A stretch of 64,000 nt of DNA, taken from positions 274,001-338,000 of the forward strand of contig JAWDGP010005297.1 of NCBI GenBank assembly GCA_033675545.1, written 5' to 3'. Each line of letters opens with the position of its first letter. Position 1 is the stretch's first letter. Both the position numbers and the translations under genes were made by a program. The stretch is from Elysia crispata (Eukaryota > Mollusca > Gastropoda > Plakobranchidae). The notes beneath the pieces are model-generated. The model was not told the DNA's origin. It ran no database searches and worked only from the letters and a program-made list of their open reading frames with translations. Positions 32,487-53,600 of the stretch are shown piece by piece.

Positions 32487-34079
32487 TTGTGTGAGATGAG
32501 TGGTCGAAAGAGAAACGAGCGAGGCCTTTTTGGAATCGTCAAGAAAAAATCAGTTTTATTCACTTTCAACCCAAGAAAAGGAGAAGAATGCTCATCTGAT
32601 TCTGACGACTCAGACTACTTTCCTGGAAGGCATTCCACAGACGAGGAGGATGTAGAATCCTTTTTTGAAAAACAACAGTTGAAGGTTGCCAAGAAGAGAG
32701 TGAAAAAAGCAGCGAGTTCAGGTCCAAACCAAAAGAGCAAAAAGACTCGCAGAGATATAAAGTCAAATGAGGAAAATCAAGACACTTTAAAAGGTCATCC
32801 TAGCAGACTTCCACCTGAAGTTCTCCTTAAAATCTTTATCTATGGTGTCCAATTAGAAGGGATCACACAATTTTTGCCACGAGTGTCCAGAGTCTGTAAG
32901 GAATGGCATGACACTGCCTCTGACCCCAGTCTCCTCAAACACCTGGATCTGTCATTTTATGGAGAAGTTGGTGACAGCACTAATCAGCGAAGAGTGATTA
33001 ATCTGACAAAGCAAAGACTTGATATGCTACTCTCATCCAGAAATCTCTCTCACTGCCAATCTCTCAACCTATCAGGTCAGGACAAGTTAAGTGTAAGCCA
33101 CATCAAAACCATGCTTGCTCAAACTCCTAATTTGGCATCTCTGGATTTGCGTGGCTGTCAAGTAAACTCTGACATGTTGAAAAAACTCCCAGAATTGAAT
33201 CCTTTCCTTCAAAGAATTGATCTGTCATATCTGTTTCAGTCCAGCAACAGTCTATCTTATGGCTCTGTAGAAGGATTGGTCACAGCATTTGGTTCAAAGC
33301 TTGTTGAACTGCGTCTTGGAGGGATGGTTGCAATTAACAACAAGTTAGAGGCTATGCTGAAAACCATCATGCTATGTTGCCCACTTCTGGAGGAGCTTGA
33401 CCTTAGCAGACCGCTTAACACAAGCATATCTGCCATTCAGTATGTGGTAGATATGGGCAAGTTGACACGGGCCTGCCCTAGGCTAACAGAAATTCGGCTT
33501 GATGGCTACAGCATTTTAGATGAAACTGAGGAGACTAGGCCTCATAGTTCAGCATTTCCGAGGCTGAGAATCTTTTCGCAATCTTTACATCTGTGCCAAC
33601 AACATGAGTATTCAGCGTTTTACCGCATGTTTTATAAAAATGAACTTGCTGAGCTGAATATCAGTCAGACCAATCTTCAGCCTAGTAAGGTTGGAGGTGT
33701 CACATCAAAAGTAACTTCTGTTAAGAGGCTTAATCTGTCCAACATGCTTTGGAGCTCGGAAGATGTAACAGAGATTGGCAGCTGTATGTCTAGCTGGTTA
33801 GATAGTATAGAAATACTTGACCTATCAGGCAATAAAAGGGAATCCTTCAATGATGAATTATCCTTTTTCTCTCAACCTGGGCAGTGTGCAGGTGCACATC
33901 TCCAAGCTATTAACCTCTCGAATTCTGTTGTTAACAGCCAGAGCGTACTCAATATTGTAAGGCACTGCAAGTCTCTGCGTGCCATTGACCTTACTGCCTG
34001 TAGGGAGCTACCCAGGGGGTGCAAGCGGGCATTTCGTCATGAAGAATTTTCAGAACTGATCAAATCTTTGTCCACATAA
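32487..34079 (+). CDS. FBXL6: F-box/leucine-rich-repeat protein, FBXL6-like, intronless
   Basis: A single uninterrupted 530-codon frame. F-box proteins of this class are substrate receptors of SCF (Skp1-Cul1-F-box) ubiquitin ligases; FBXL6's own substrates are poorly defined. Residues 1-100 are low-complexity: an acidic serine cluster (CSSDSDDSDYFPGRHS, about 35-50) and a basic, nuclear-localisation-like stretch (VAKKRVKKAASS, KSKKTRRD, about 67-90). The F-box is at about 105-152 (SRLPPEVLLKIF ... RVCKEWHDTASDPSLLKHLD). LRRs follow (SLNLSG, SLDLRGC, RIDLSY, ELDLSR, ILDLSGNK, AINLSNS, AIDLTAC). The C-terminus CRELPRGCKRAFRHEEF matches the distinctive CRxLPRGxKRAxR end of FBXL6, which is why I prefer it over other FBXLs. 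The start may be Met1 or Met4 (32496, context GAGATGA). A candidate AATAAA lies at 34220-34225. Confidence 0.9.
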   Translation: MCEMSGRKRNERGLFGIVKKKSVLFTFNPRKGEECSSDSDDSDYFPGRHSTDEEDVESFFEKQQLKVAKKRVKKAASSGPNQKSKKTRRDIKSNEENQDTLKGHPSRLPPEVLLKIFIYGVQLEGITQFLPRVSRVCKEWHDTASDPSLLKHLDLSFYGEVGDSTNQRRVINLTKQRLDMLLSSRNLSHCQSLNLSGQDKLSVSHIKTMLAQTPNLASLDLRGCQVNSDMLKKLPELNPFLQRIDLSYLFQSSNSLSYGSVEGLVTAFGSKLVELRLGGMVAINNKLEAMLKTIMLCCPLLEELDLSRPLNTSISAIQYVVDMGKLTRACPRLTEIRLDGYSILDETEETRPHSSAFPRLRIFSQSLHLCQQHEYSAFYRMFYKNELAELNISQTNLQPSKVGGVTSKVTSVKRLNLSNMLWSSEDVTEIGSCMSSWLDSIEILDLSGNKRESFNDELSFFSQPGQCAGAHLQAINLSNSVVNSQSVLNIVRHCKSLRAIDLTACRELPRGCKRAFRHEEFSELIKSLST

Positions 34080-34219
34080 AAACGTTGCATGTAATTTGTA
34101 GGCCTATACATGTTTCCTTTTTTCATTTTTATCACTTATGCATAAAATTTTCATTTATGTCAGTGTGGAAAATATTTGACCAAAGCCAACTTAAGTGACA
34201 TATTATGAAGAGATTAAGA

Positions 34220-34225
34220 AATAAA
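34220..34225 (+). terminator. Candidate polyadenylation signal of the FBXL6-like gene
   Basis: AATAAA about 140 bases after the TAA stop. It is the first canonical hexamer downstream; position is the only support. Confidence 0.45.
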
Positions 34226-35523
34226 AAATGTTCAGATGGTTTGTTGACAAGTAATTTTTGGGCTTGCTAAGGCTGCAATGTTTGGAGTTAGGCTTTATTT
34301 AAGATTGGGTTGAAAATTATGCAGAGGCAAAATGCTACGAACTACATGTCATGCTTTGTTCTGTGGCATAATAGTAGGTGTCTATGTTACCAATAATTCA
34401 ACGTTTAGATCATAAAAAGAGCATTTGTTTTTTTTTTTCTACTTCGAGCAATTTCACTATCAATTTAGTAATAATATTAATATCTCTTTTCTGCTAATAT
34501 TTCATGTCCTACTTTTATGCACTCATGGATCAGAACATAAAGTGCAAGTGATTTCAATAGTTTACCATGCTTTCATGACAATGATGTTTCACTTTATGAG
34601 ATAAATTATGCACAGCCAACAACACAACCGTTATTTTAAGGGGACCTTTAGAACTAGTCATAGTTGAAGGTTAATCTTTTAATCAAAAATCAAATTAAAT
34701 TAAAAGAGAGGCAGAATCACGAGTAGAAGTGAAGTAGATGGAGATTTTTAAAATATATATAGACTGAGAATGAGCTATTCGGACTAAAGATGGAGAGAAT
34801 GCCAGGACTGAAAAAGACTGTTTTAATATCTTTTATACAATTTAAAAAACGAGTGGACTGGGTTTAAAATGAGTATTTGCTTCATTTGGATTGATATTCA
34901 TTTATAGCGATAAATTGTAGTATGGCATTGCATCGCATAATTACCCGATAGTTAAAAAATGTGCAAACAATATTTGTTTTCCAATCTTCAATTCTTTTCG
35001 GACCATAACGGGATTAAATTAGAAATTACAGCAAAATGACTAATACTTTCATGACATATGACGTTAAGTTCTAGATGATGCTTCTTAAGAGTGTAAATAG
35101 ATTTACACTTTCCTTTTTTTTCAAATCTTGGTTATAAGGAGAGAAAAGTCCAGTTAATTGCACAAACGAACTGGCTTCACAACCCTGCCATTCTGGTTTA
35201 TTAGAAGGCAGTATAGTAACAACATAAAGGTAGGCGGAAAGCAAAGCCCTTTTTGTAAGGCTCAGTCACATTGTTACATGTACTAGGCTGTATGAAATGT
35301 TTCAAAAAATATTTTGTGCCTATCATAAGTAATGTGAAATTCTCATTTTTCCAATGTCCTAAAAAAAGATATAGATATACCATACTCATTACATTTACTA
35401 TTCATTTACTAGTACTATATGAATCATTGAATGTCAGCCACTGCATATCAGAAAAAAGTCAGACTTTAGACTAGCCATGTAAAATCCTTACTTTTTACGT
35501 CTTTGTAAAGTTGTAAAAAAAAA
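34226..35523. other. Intergenic, nothing identified
   Basis: About 1.3 kb of A+T-rich sequence downstream of the F-box gene. No coding similarity, tandem array or inverted repeat that I can support. Confidence 0.5.
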
Positions 35524-35525
35524 TA

Positions 35526-36000
35526 CAGTGGAAACCTCAAAAACCGAAGTCTGATTATTCGAATTTCTCATAAACCGAATTTTGCAAGATGATAGGTTTT
35601 TTTTTTCTCTTTGGCTTTGTTAGAATTGGACTCGTATTTTGAAGTATTTCGGATTTGATTCTCTTAATTCGAAGTCGATACCACCTTATAAGGCATCACA
35701 AAATTGCTACATGCATCTCTCAAGCAGCAAGCAATGCCAATCACTGCCCAAGGAAGGCTGATGAGTGCGCTAACAAATCAAGAAGGGAGCAGTTGCATTA
35801 ACAATTAAATACCAGTAGCAAATCTGTACTGATACTGATAGCAACGTGGCACGGAGGAAGGGGAGGGTTGCTCATTGCAGGCTCAGTACACACTCATTCA
35901 ATGAGTCTTAGACTCTGTTATACCCATTTTTGTAATTTGAATATCTTAATTCGAAGATTTAATCTATTCTCATACAATTCGAATTATAAGGTTTCCACTG
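35526..36000. mobile_element. pogo/Tigger-like non-autonomous DNA transposon
   Basis: Bounded by perfect 12-bp terminal inverted repeats, CAGTGGAAACCT on the left and AGGTTTCCACTG on the right. Each is flanked by the dinucleotide TA (35524-35525 and 36001-36002), the target duplication of Tc1/mariner/pogo elements. Subterminal AACCGAA and ATTCGAA motifs repeat near both ends, as in Tigger elements that begin CAGTGGA. At 475 bp with no transposase remnant it is an internally deleted or MITE-type copy. Confidence 0.85.
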
Positions 36001-36002
36001 TA

Positions 36003-40569
<4,567 letters not shown>

Positions 40570-40739
40570 TATGCGCCAGATTTGATTTTACACCCACTTG
40601 TGCTCACAAGGTGACCTATAGGTTGGGAGGAGCATGTAGCACAGTAGAATACCTATGTTGGTACCAATAAGTATTGGTTGGTAATGCAGTTTCAATAAAG
40701 CACCTAGATAGGCTTTCATGACCGTAACAAACCATAAAT

Positions 40740-41465
40740 ACTTATTTTGGCAATTTTTTTTAATTATGTGTAGGTTTATGGTTCATGGTTAATGAGCTTA
40801 TTAACGTAGAATAATAAAAACAGGATTTGAGAAAAAAAAAGTTTTCAAAGAGAGGTTGATAGGATAGAATATTTTTAATTTAAAATATCAGCAATTCTGT
40901 TAATGAAAGATAAAAAGTGCAATGAATGAAAAACAGATAGGTGATTAATTTAGTGTCATGATTGTTGAAGGAAAAACACAAGCAGATTAAATTAAATCTC
41001 ATTTACATAAAACTTTTGAGTCTAGTCAAAGCTTTAAGAATCAGTGTGTAATCCTTATTTATGAATGAAACTATGCAGATTATAGATAGGCTTTTATTGC
41101 CAAAAAAAAAAAACTTTAATAGCCTATTTATTTTTGCAATCTTAAAATTATTTTTTTTTAACTAAGTATATGGTTCGTGTTTTTAATGAGTTTAAAAAAT
41201 GCAGAGTGATAGAAACATAGGATTTCATAAAAAAAAAGTTTTCAACGAGAGATTAATTGGATATCTTAAGATATTTTCAGTTTAAAATATCAGCAACTCC
41301 TTTAATGAAAGATCGGAAGTACAATGAATGTAAAACAGATAGATGATTAATTTAATGGCATAAAGGGTGATATAATAAGAGCATTCAGAGTAGATTAAAT
41401 CTCATTTACAGACAGCAATTAAATTTTTGAGTCTAGCTAGAGCTTCAAGAGTTAGTGTGTACTCG
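40740..41465. repeat. Diverged tandem duplication of about 350 bp
   Basis: Two head-to-tail copies, about 40740-41053 and 41120-41465. Shared blocks in the same order are: AAAAAAGTTTTCAA; TTTAAAATATCAGCAA; TTAATGAAAGAT; ACAATGAATG/GCAATGAATG; AAAACAGATAG; GATTAATTTA; TTAAATCTCATTTACA; TTTTGAGTCTAG; AGTGTGTA. Identity is moderate with several indels, so the duplication is old. Neither copy is coding. Confidence 0.8.
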
Positions 41466-46806
<5,341 letters not shown>

Positions 46807-47459
46807 GCAGCAGCAGTTACACAAAATGACTATACTTCATCATACATGTACTCTGTTTATTTAGGACAGTTTTTTCCCCTTCTTCTTTTAAATCTTCCAT
46901 CAAGAAATGGAAGAAAGCGATAATACCAGTTACTTAAATGGTATTTGGAACAGTTCATTACACCTTGATAGCATAAAAGAAACATCATGGCTATTTACTC
47001 TCTGATACTAACTCACATGAACCCTAAATGATGGGGGGAAAGTATAAAGAAAGAAACAAAGAGCTGACAACACTGATAACATACTAACGTCAGCACAGGG
47101 AAAGCATCGAGGCTTTGACTGGCGTTGGACTGACAAGAGAGTGACAACAGGTATCGAAGGCAGTGAACGGGGTTTTCCGATTAGGTAAGAAAAGCAAAAA
47201 GGAGGACATTGGCCGCTCTCGTTTGACACGCTTTGAATCCTTTCATTATTGAACATTTCACGCACGGGTGTACTTTCCCCACAAACGTTTATAACCTTCC
47301 TCAACTATGTTTTGATTTTTTCCCCTCTCTCGAAATCATTCAAGTTAACCAGCTCTTTGCATGGAAATAAAATGGCACAAACTACTTCACCTACTACGTT
47401 ACTAATAACTGCACTGTAACGATTACTGCTGTTGCTTATGCTAATGTTGTTGCTGCTAC

Positions 47460-47630
47460 TACTACAGCTTTATCTACCTACCCATCTATCTATATTTCTA
47501 TTTAATCACTTATCTATCTCTATATCTACTTATTTATCTATTTCTATATCTACTTATTTATCTATCTTTCTATCTAACCATCATTCTATTTACTTTATCC
47601 ATCTATACATCTTTGTATCTATCTATAGAA
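47460..47630. repeat. Degenerate (TCTA)n microsatellite
   Basis: TCTA/TATC tetranucleotides with interruptions (ATCTATCTATATTTCTATTT, TTTATCTATCTTTCTATC). It is preceded by short GCTGTTGCTT/GTTGTTGCTGCT trinucleotide-like sequence at 47425-47465. Confidence 0.8.
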
Positions 47631-49416
47631 TCTGCTTGGGCTAGAAATCAATTTTGGTTGCTATTCTTGTTTTGTTTGCTTATTGTAATTTAGTGTCTTC
47701 ACCTGTTTGACAATAAAACCCTTCATTCTAGACAATTAGATACTCTCTGAGCATTATTACTAAAAATCTTATTTCTTTTTTAAGCTAACTAGATTTCTGA
47801 TCATACCTGATGTCAGGGAATCCTCTGTTGACCTTCAGGGAGCAAAGTAACGGTAGTAATGATCGGTGAGCTCACTGTACTTGATTAGGCTGTGTGTTCA
47901 ATTCCTTTGAATATCGTAGCAAGTTCTTTAAAGTCTAGGCCAAAGACCGTAAATGAGTTACAAAATAATTCAATTCACACTTTCTCCTTCAGGCTCGCTC
48001 TTTTCTGTTTTAAGCAATGAGCGAGAAACGACTTTAACGCTTCAAAATCTATACCAGGCTATATATATGGCACAGGGTGTGATGATGTCAGCCTAATCTT
48101 ACCGCCAGTTGCTCGAGAAAATCGGTAAGGTGCGAAACAACAAAGGATAAGTTGGCCAGATTAGTAAATTAGTATACGTAATCTAAGAAGAAATTTGTAG
48201 ATACATAACCGAAGACGAAAGTTTCAGCACATAATCGAAAGCGAATGCAATATCTGAAGACGAATGCAAACATAGTTGTATCAGAAGAAGAATCCAGTAT
48301 AATTAATATGGAAGACAAATCCAGATTCAAAACCGAAGGGCATTCAGACAAAACTTCAAAGCCGAATTTAAAATCGGCCTATAATATTAAATTATCTGAG
48401 CGATAAGAGGGGGAAAATTCATCCTTTCGGCTTGAATAAATTTCTCGCTCGTCATCTCTAAAAATAGCCGGTAATGCTAAAATTCATATGGCCCTATCAA
48501 GTTGCAGGATATGTTATGTTTTCGTTATTTTTACTTTCTCGAGCGTGCAGTAGGCCTATATCTAAAACTAATCTAAAGCAAATTAACCGTTTATACTTTG
48601 AAAACAATGCCTGTCAATGGAAAGGCTGCACCTCTGAGAGTTCAATTGAAACTAGCAAACTTATTGGAGTGGCCAACTTTCATATTTTGGCCGAATTTTC
48701 TACGTTCCTCCAATTGAATCTAAACGTTGGGAAATTAAAGGAGACGAAACAGAGATAGTGGAAAATTTAGGTAGAACTAATAGATAAAGACATGCACTAT
48801 TTCTAGATCCTTCAGTCTCAAGTAACGGTATTGTTTAAAATAGAAAAGAATGTCTTGTATCAATCTATCATGTTTGAAAAATGATTTTCTATTATTTATT
48901 TGTGTTTTTCTCGTAGTTTTCGCAATCATTTTTTATTAAGTCAGGTGCATACTACACAGATCTACCAGGAAGATAAACTGAAATAAATTAAAAAAAATAA
49001 ATAAAACCAAACCAGAGCAAAAAAAGTTTTCGAAGAAATTCATGGATGTTGTAAATACTCTATCCATCTTTGATTCTACCTCATCTTCATGTGCACCGAG
49101 TGCAAAGAAAGATCACTCTTATTAGTTGTTATAATCAAGTGTATGATATTGCTCGTGTTCATTTCATTCATATTTGAAGGGAATTCTAGCTAAGACCTCA
49201 AGATTAGATCTATATTAATTCTAATCAAAATCTAGATCTATTTGGAATAACTTTTCTACGGAGCACTTCAAAAACGTAAGCCGAGTGCCAATGGCACAAT
49301 GAGTTAATATTAGTGCAGTGAGAAGGCCTTACGGATCCAGATTCTAGATCTCTAGTCTAGATCTGTAATTGTAGATTCAAGAAAAAGTTCTTGATCTAGA
49401 TCTAGTTTTAGTTTGG
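47631..49416. other. Intergenic, no genes recognised
   Basis: About 1.8 kb. CTAGATCT-type clusters at 49200-49250 and 49340-49410. The 94-codon frame at 48474-48758 has no recognisable motif. Confidence 0.45.
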
Positions 49417-49611
49417 AAAGAGTTCCTTTTAGGTACGGACGGTTTTTTACATAGAAGAAACAGTAACAACAGATAAGAGACAGAGCTGAAATAAATTAAT
49501 TTTTCTTTGTGCAACCCCAATCAAAAACCAAGCCCAATCTTTTTCTATGGTCCCGATCAAACGAAGCCCTCTTTGGTGTGTAAATTAGTCCGTACCTAAA
49601 AGGAACTCTTT
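49417..49611. mobile_element. Element bounded by perfect 24-bp inverted repeats
   Basis: Left arm 49417-49440 and right arm 49588-49611 are exact reverse complements; each contains GAGTTCCTTTTAGGTACGG or its complement. The spacer is 147 bp and has no coding content. A perfect arm of this length indicates recent origin or selection. Probably a small DNA transposon or a palindromic fragment of a larger one. Confidence 0.75.
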
Positions 49612-49734
49612 CTTTTAGTTTTAATACCGGCCCTGTTAAATTAAAAAAAATAATAATAATAATATAATTCCTCAGACCTGAATCCATGATTTGCTTTTAA
49701 ATTCGGTTCTATACCATTTATAATCAAGTGAAAT

Positions 49735-50035
49735 AAGCGAGGCTTACCTTAGTAAGGTGATGATTGCTTTGTTTCCTATTTTATAGGAACAGTTGTCAGG
49801 AGCAGCAATGAAAATTGAGAAGGTTCCGCGGGAGATGCCACTAGCCAGACTCTATAGTGTAATTCGTTTGTGCTTGTGTAAGTTTCTGAACACTAATGAC
49901 AACTTTGAACTATGCATAGCCATATATAGTTAGATCAAAAAGGAGGGAAGGGAGGGCAATTTACATCTCTGTTCCTGATGACTGTTTCTATAAAATCGGA
50001 AACAATCATCACCTTACCAAGGTAAACCTCGCTTG
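49735..50035. mobile_element. Foldback/MITE-like element with ~65-bp inverted arms
   Basis: The left arm (49735-49800) runs AAGCGAGGCTTACCTTAGTA then AGGTGATGATTG ... TTTTATAGGAACAGTTGTCAGG. It is matched, as reverse complement, by the right arm (49974-50035) CCTGATGACTGTTTCTATAA ... CAATCATCACCTTACCAAGG ... CCTCGCTT, with about eight mismatches and one 4-base gap. The loop of about 175 bp is non-coding. Fits a non-autonomous hairpin transposon. Confidence 0.8.
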
Positions 50036-50639
50036 CTTCGCTTATAATGTTATCTCAGCAGCCATCAGGCTCAAGGGTATGACTTGAGAAATTTAGATCC
50101 ATACGCACAAATGAGCAATATAAAAATGATTATATTATAATGCACTTGCTTGCATATTTGCATACTTTTACAAGAGCTTTACAATGTGGTTGTCATAAAT
50201 TTAGTTATTTCAGTTTTTTATAATTGTCAATAATAGAAGCCCCAAAATTTGATTTTGATGTCTTTTTATAAACTTTGTACAGTTATTATCATTGGCCCAA
50301 CCAGTTGCATTGATGGTAGATATTGATAGACCAGTGCTGTATGTATATGAAGCTATATCTGATCTTTCTGACACTAGTTTTATCCAGCGTGTTATTGAGT
50401 CTTTGCTGGCTTGTGAGGCTCTTGCCTGCTTAAAAGTAAATTACTCTCATCTTTTTTAAGTTCAGATGTTTGTTTTGTATTATACATTTCAAGTAGATTG
50501 ACTACACAAAGGGAACAGTTGACTCAAAGGAAACGCAATTACACAGGTGCTTAATGCACTCCTTTACAAGAATATTAGATCAAGCTATGCACAAAAAATA
50601 CACATCTATCGTCTGATAAATTCATAATGATTTATGTGT

Positions 50640-53600
50640 AAAGCATGTGAAATTTGAGTGTTGCCCAGATAGTAAAGCTAGTAGCTTTTATAAGTTTTCT
50701 CGCCAACTCTTTAACTAGTTTAAGAGTAAGCGATTCTTAAGGCTATCAGGTTTTAAAATATTCAAAACATCATCAACTTTCCACATGCTTGTCCTTGCTG
50801 CTTGAGGCATTGTAGGTTGAAGCTCATAGAAGCCTGTCATGAGCCACTTGACAATAGGTAAGATACCAAACTTATCATCTTACACTCCCAGCAGGCATGA
50901 AAAAGCTGACCTGGCAATGCATAACGAGGAGTGTGAAACTCTCTGTGCAGGTCAGTTAAGAAATCAGAAGCTGTTGCTGTAGCCGTGGAAGAGGGATCTT
51001 AAGTCCGTTTAGCTGCAAACTCTTGCAAATTGGAAATGATGGTGGCGTATACTTTCTTTGTGTCAGGTTTCTGTGATGACATGATGATGTCAATAGCTTC
51101 ACTTGAAATGCCTTCGTTTACATATACATGACACTTTGCAAACTAGTATTTTCAAGTATTTATGTAGCCAATGGGCAGTATGACTGAATTGTCTGTCGGC
51201 ATCTCCATTAGAACTAGATTTGGCCTATTTGGGGTGACAACTACGCCCGTCACCATGGCCTTCTGGATTTTTTGCAGTGTCCTGGAAACTAGAGTAATCA
51301 GGAAAGCTACGAAATTATAAGTGAACCAGTTCAGTGAAAATGCATCTACCGCAAAGGCATCAGGGTCAGGTTTGAAGGAGGTGAATATATTTCTAACTGT
51401 TTATTTATTCTCAAAGAAATCAGATCAATATTTGGAGTATATTTTAGAAGCTGGAAAGTCTCTTTCATTAAGCTTGGTTGTAGCATCCACTCACAATCCA
51501 AGGTTATTTTCCTGGATTCTGTAGGGGCTTCTTCATTTAGACAACCCTGAATATATGTTGCTCTAACCCAAATGCTTCTTGCACCAGTACAAAAGCTGTT
51601 TCACTATAGAATTCAGAGATTCAGTTTTCTGTTATCCCATTTTATTTGTGCAATGTAAAGAACTAGTATTGTCAAGCTTTAGTTGAATAAATTTGTGTTC
51701 TTCCTGTCTTCAGCGTAAAATAAAGCCAATAGTTCTGGACAGTTTATGTGGTATTGTGATATTTCTCTTTCTGTCTAGTGGCCACAAGTCGCTTCTCCAT
51801 TACATACTGCACCCCGTCCAGAGTTACCAGCATCAGTTTTTGTAACCTGAGAAGGGCTGTGGTGACTAATGACATGCTCGTTCGGCAAATTCTGAATCCG
51901 CCACTGGATCTTTTGTAGAGAGTTCTGAAACAATGTTATTTTTGCTTCCCAACTACCTTTATTTGCTTTAAAAGCTGAGGATTTGTATTGTTCAAACGCA
52001 CAGTACTGGTAGTGCAGCAGTCTGTGCATAGCTGACCTATCAGACGTGCTAGTTCTCTTATAGTAACTCTAGGCTGCTCATAGATATTCACTCAGTTTGC
52101 AATAATCTTACTCTTTCTGGCCTTTGTTTACATAATAAAGTGTTTCAAATTCCATGATATTACCTGTGTGGGCTCTAAAATTTACTTATCAGGATGTACA
52201 ACATCCCAATTTGTCAAACAAAGTTACTGTATCAATTTATAACATTTTCTTTGCATGATTCAATTGATTTATCCACTAGCAAAGAATCGTCAAGAAATCC
52301 CATGGGTACATGACCCTAACTGTGTGATGTACCGTAGATGGGTTTTGTAAGTTTGGTAAAATTTCTTGGTGCCTGGGACAGGCCATTGGGGTAACAGGTA
52401 AATTGATACAAATCACCATTTAAACTTCAAAAGCTTTTGGCTTGAAATGTAATGGGCACACTGAAGTAAGCATGTTAGATGTCTATGTTTGCCATAAAGC
52501 AATTGAGCATGATTAGTGTCATTGTCTTCTCAAAGGTTTCGGTCTTAAATTTCTTATAAAGGACACAATTATTAAGATTGTTAAAATTGAAAATAACCCG
52601 TAGAGATGCATCCTTTTACTGCCTAGTGGTGAAGTGGAAATACCTGATGTTTTGTTCTGGTGTTGTTTTCCGAATGATATTATATGAAGCTAGCTTAGCT
52701 ATCTTATTATTTACCTTTGATATTTGCTCTAGATAAGGGAACTTGAATATGTGTTTGGTATTTATAGCTATGCTCTGGTTCAGCCATTAGTGCTACAAAA
52801 GTCCCTTCAAATATTTCTAAGATATTTCTTCCCATTTTGTGATGCAATGTCAAATTCAGCCACCTTCTAAATTAAGCTTTTTATATTGTAAATATTCTAT
52901 TTCTTTCTCTATGTTTGTTAGCAAAGCACTGACCTGCAGCTTTAATGATATAATGACATCATTTATCTAAGCGGTGAGAGTCGGTATGGTTTACTCTCTT
53001 CCCCCCCCTCCTCGTTTTCAAAAAGGACCGGTAGATTTGGATGTGTCCATGCTTTTTTGCATCTTTCAGGCTTTGCTTAAATGTCTTTGCAATAAAGAAG
53101 AGTTTTCAATGCCTCAATTGTTGCATCACAAAGCATTTTAAAGTTGGGAAGAAGCATGTAGCGCATAAGATCACAGTGGAAGTTTGTGACATACTTGTGC
53201 GAATGGTCCATCAGGATCATGGTATCTATAAGGCTTGTAAGCCGTGTTTCATTAATGTCACTTTTAGCTCAATTGTCTATGCATCTGACAAGAGTGATCG
53301 TTGCATATGATAAATTTTTCTGGACATTGGTCATCAGTCCTTTTGGCCGGAGTTTTCAGTGAACACCACATTTCCTTGTTTGTATGTGGAGCGGTCAGTA
53401 TCTGACATTGAGTCGGGTTTTTTTTTTTGTAGTAGTCAAATTTTGCCTTTAGTTTCTTAGGACCAGTTTTGGTTTGAAGCCTTTTTGTGAGAAATGTAGC
53501 TAGGCTAGGTGATAAATCTTCCCCATCCTCATTGTTGATCATAAACTCTTCCTCTGCCACAGTAAATGGATCAGATATCCCTGCTGGCCCTGGTTTATCG
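50640..53600 (-). pseudogene. Decayed DIRS-type (tyrosine recombinase) retrotransposon
   Basis: Minus-strand fragments appear in the canonical order. Gag-like: 53264-53560 (LSPSLATFLTKRLQTKTGPK, LKAKFDYYKKKNPTQC). RT: about 52270-52510 (HAYFSVPITF; NGLSQAPRNFTKLTKPIYG; GFLDDSLLV in place of the YxDD box). RNase H: about 51640-51990 (LQKIQWRIQNLPNEHVISHH, then GAVC). Linker: 51328-51378 (FKPDPDAFAVDAFSLNW). Recombinase N-terminal domain: about 50930-51130 (EAIDIIMSSQKPDTKKVYAT, LQEFAAKR). Start of its catalytic part: 50650-50880 (LMTGFYELQPTMPQAART, LLALLSGQHS). Many stops and frameshifts are present. The expected catalytic Arg after LSGQ reads His, and nothing after it is recognisable, so the 3' end is lost. 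Intact members integrate with a tyrosine recombinase instead of an integrase. Confidence 0.85.

Noticed and set aside
47008..47304. 98-codon minus-strand open frame with a hydrophobic C-terminus
   Set aside because: No homology recognised and no supporting gene structure; the hydrophobic end is not enough to call a membrane protein.
47845..47915. Possible tRNA-like sequence ending GTGTTCAATTCC
   Set aside because: The B box is fair but the A box is poor and no cloverleaf forms; too weak to list as an RNA gene or SINE.
48169..48351. Repeated GAAGACGAA-like units
   Set aside because: Spacing is irregular and copies are few; not a tandem array.
53041..53310. 89-codon plus-strand open frame with several cysteines
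   Set aside because: Lies antisense to the DIRS-type relic; the Cys spacing does not match a zinc finger and no splice structure was seen.
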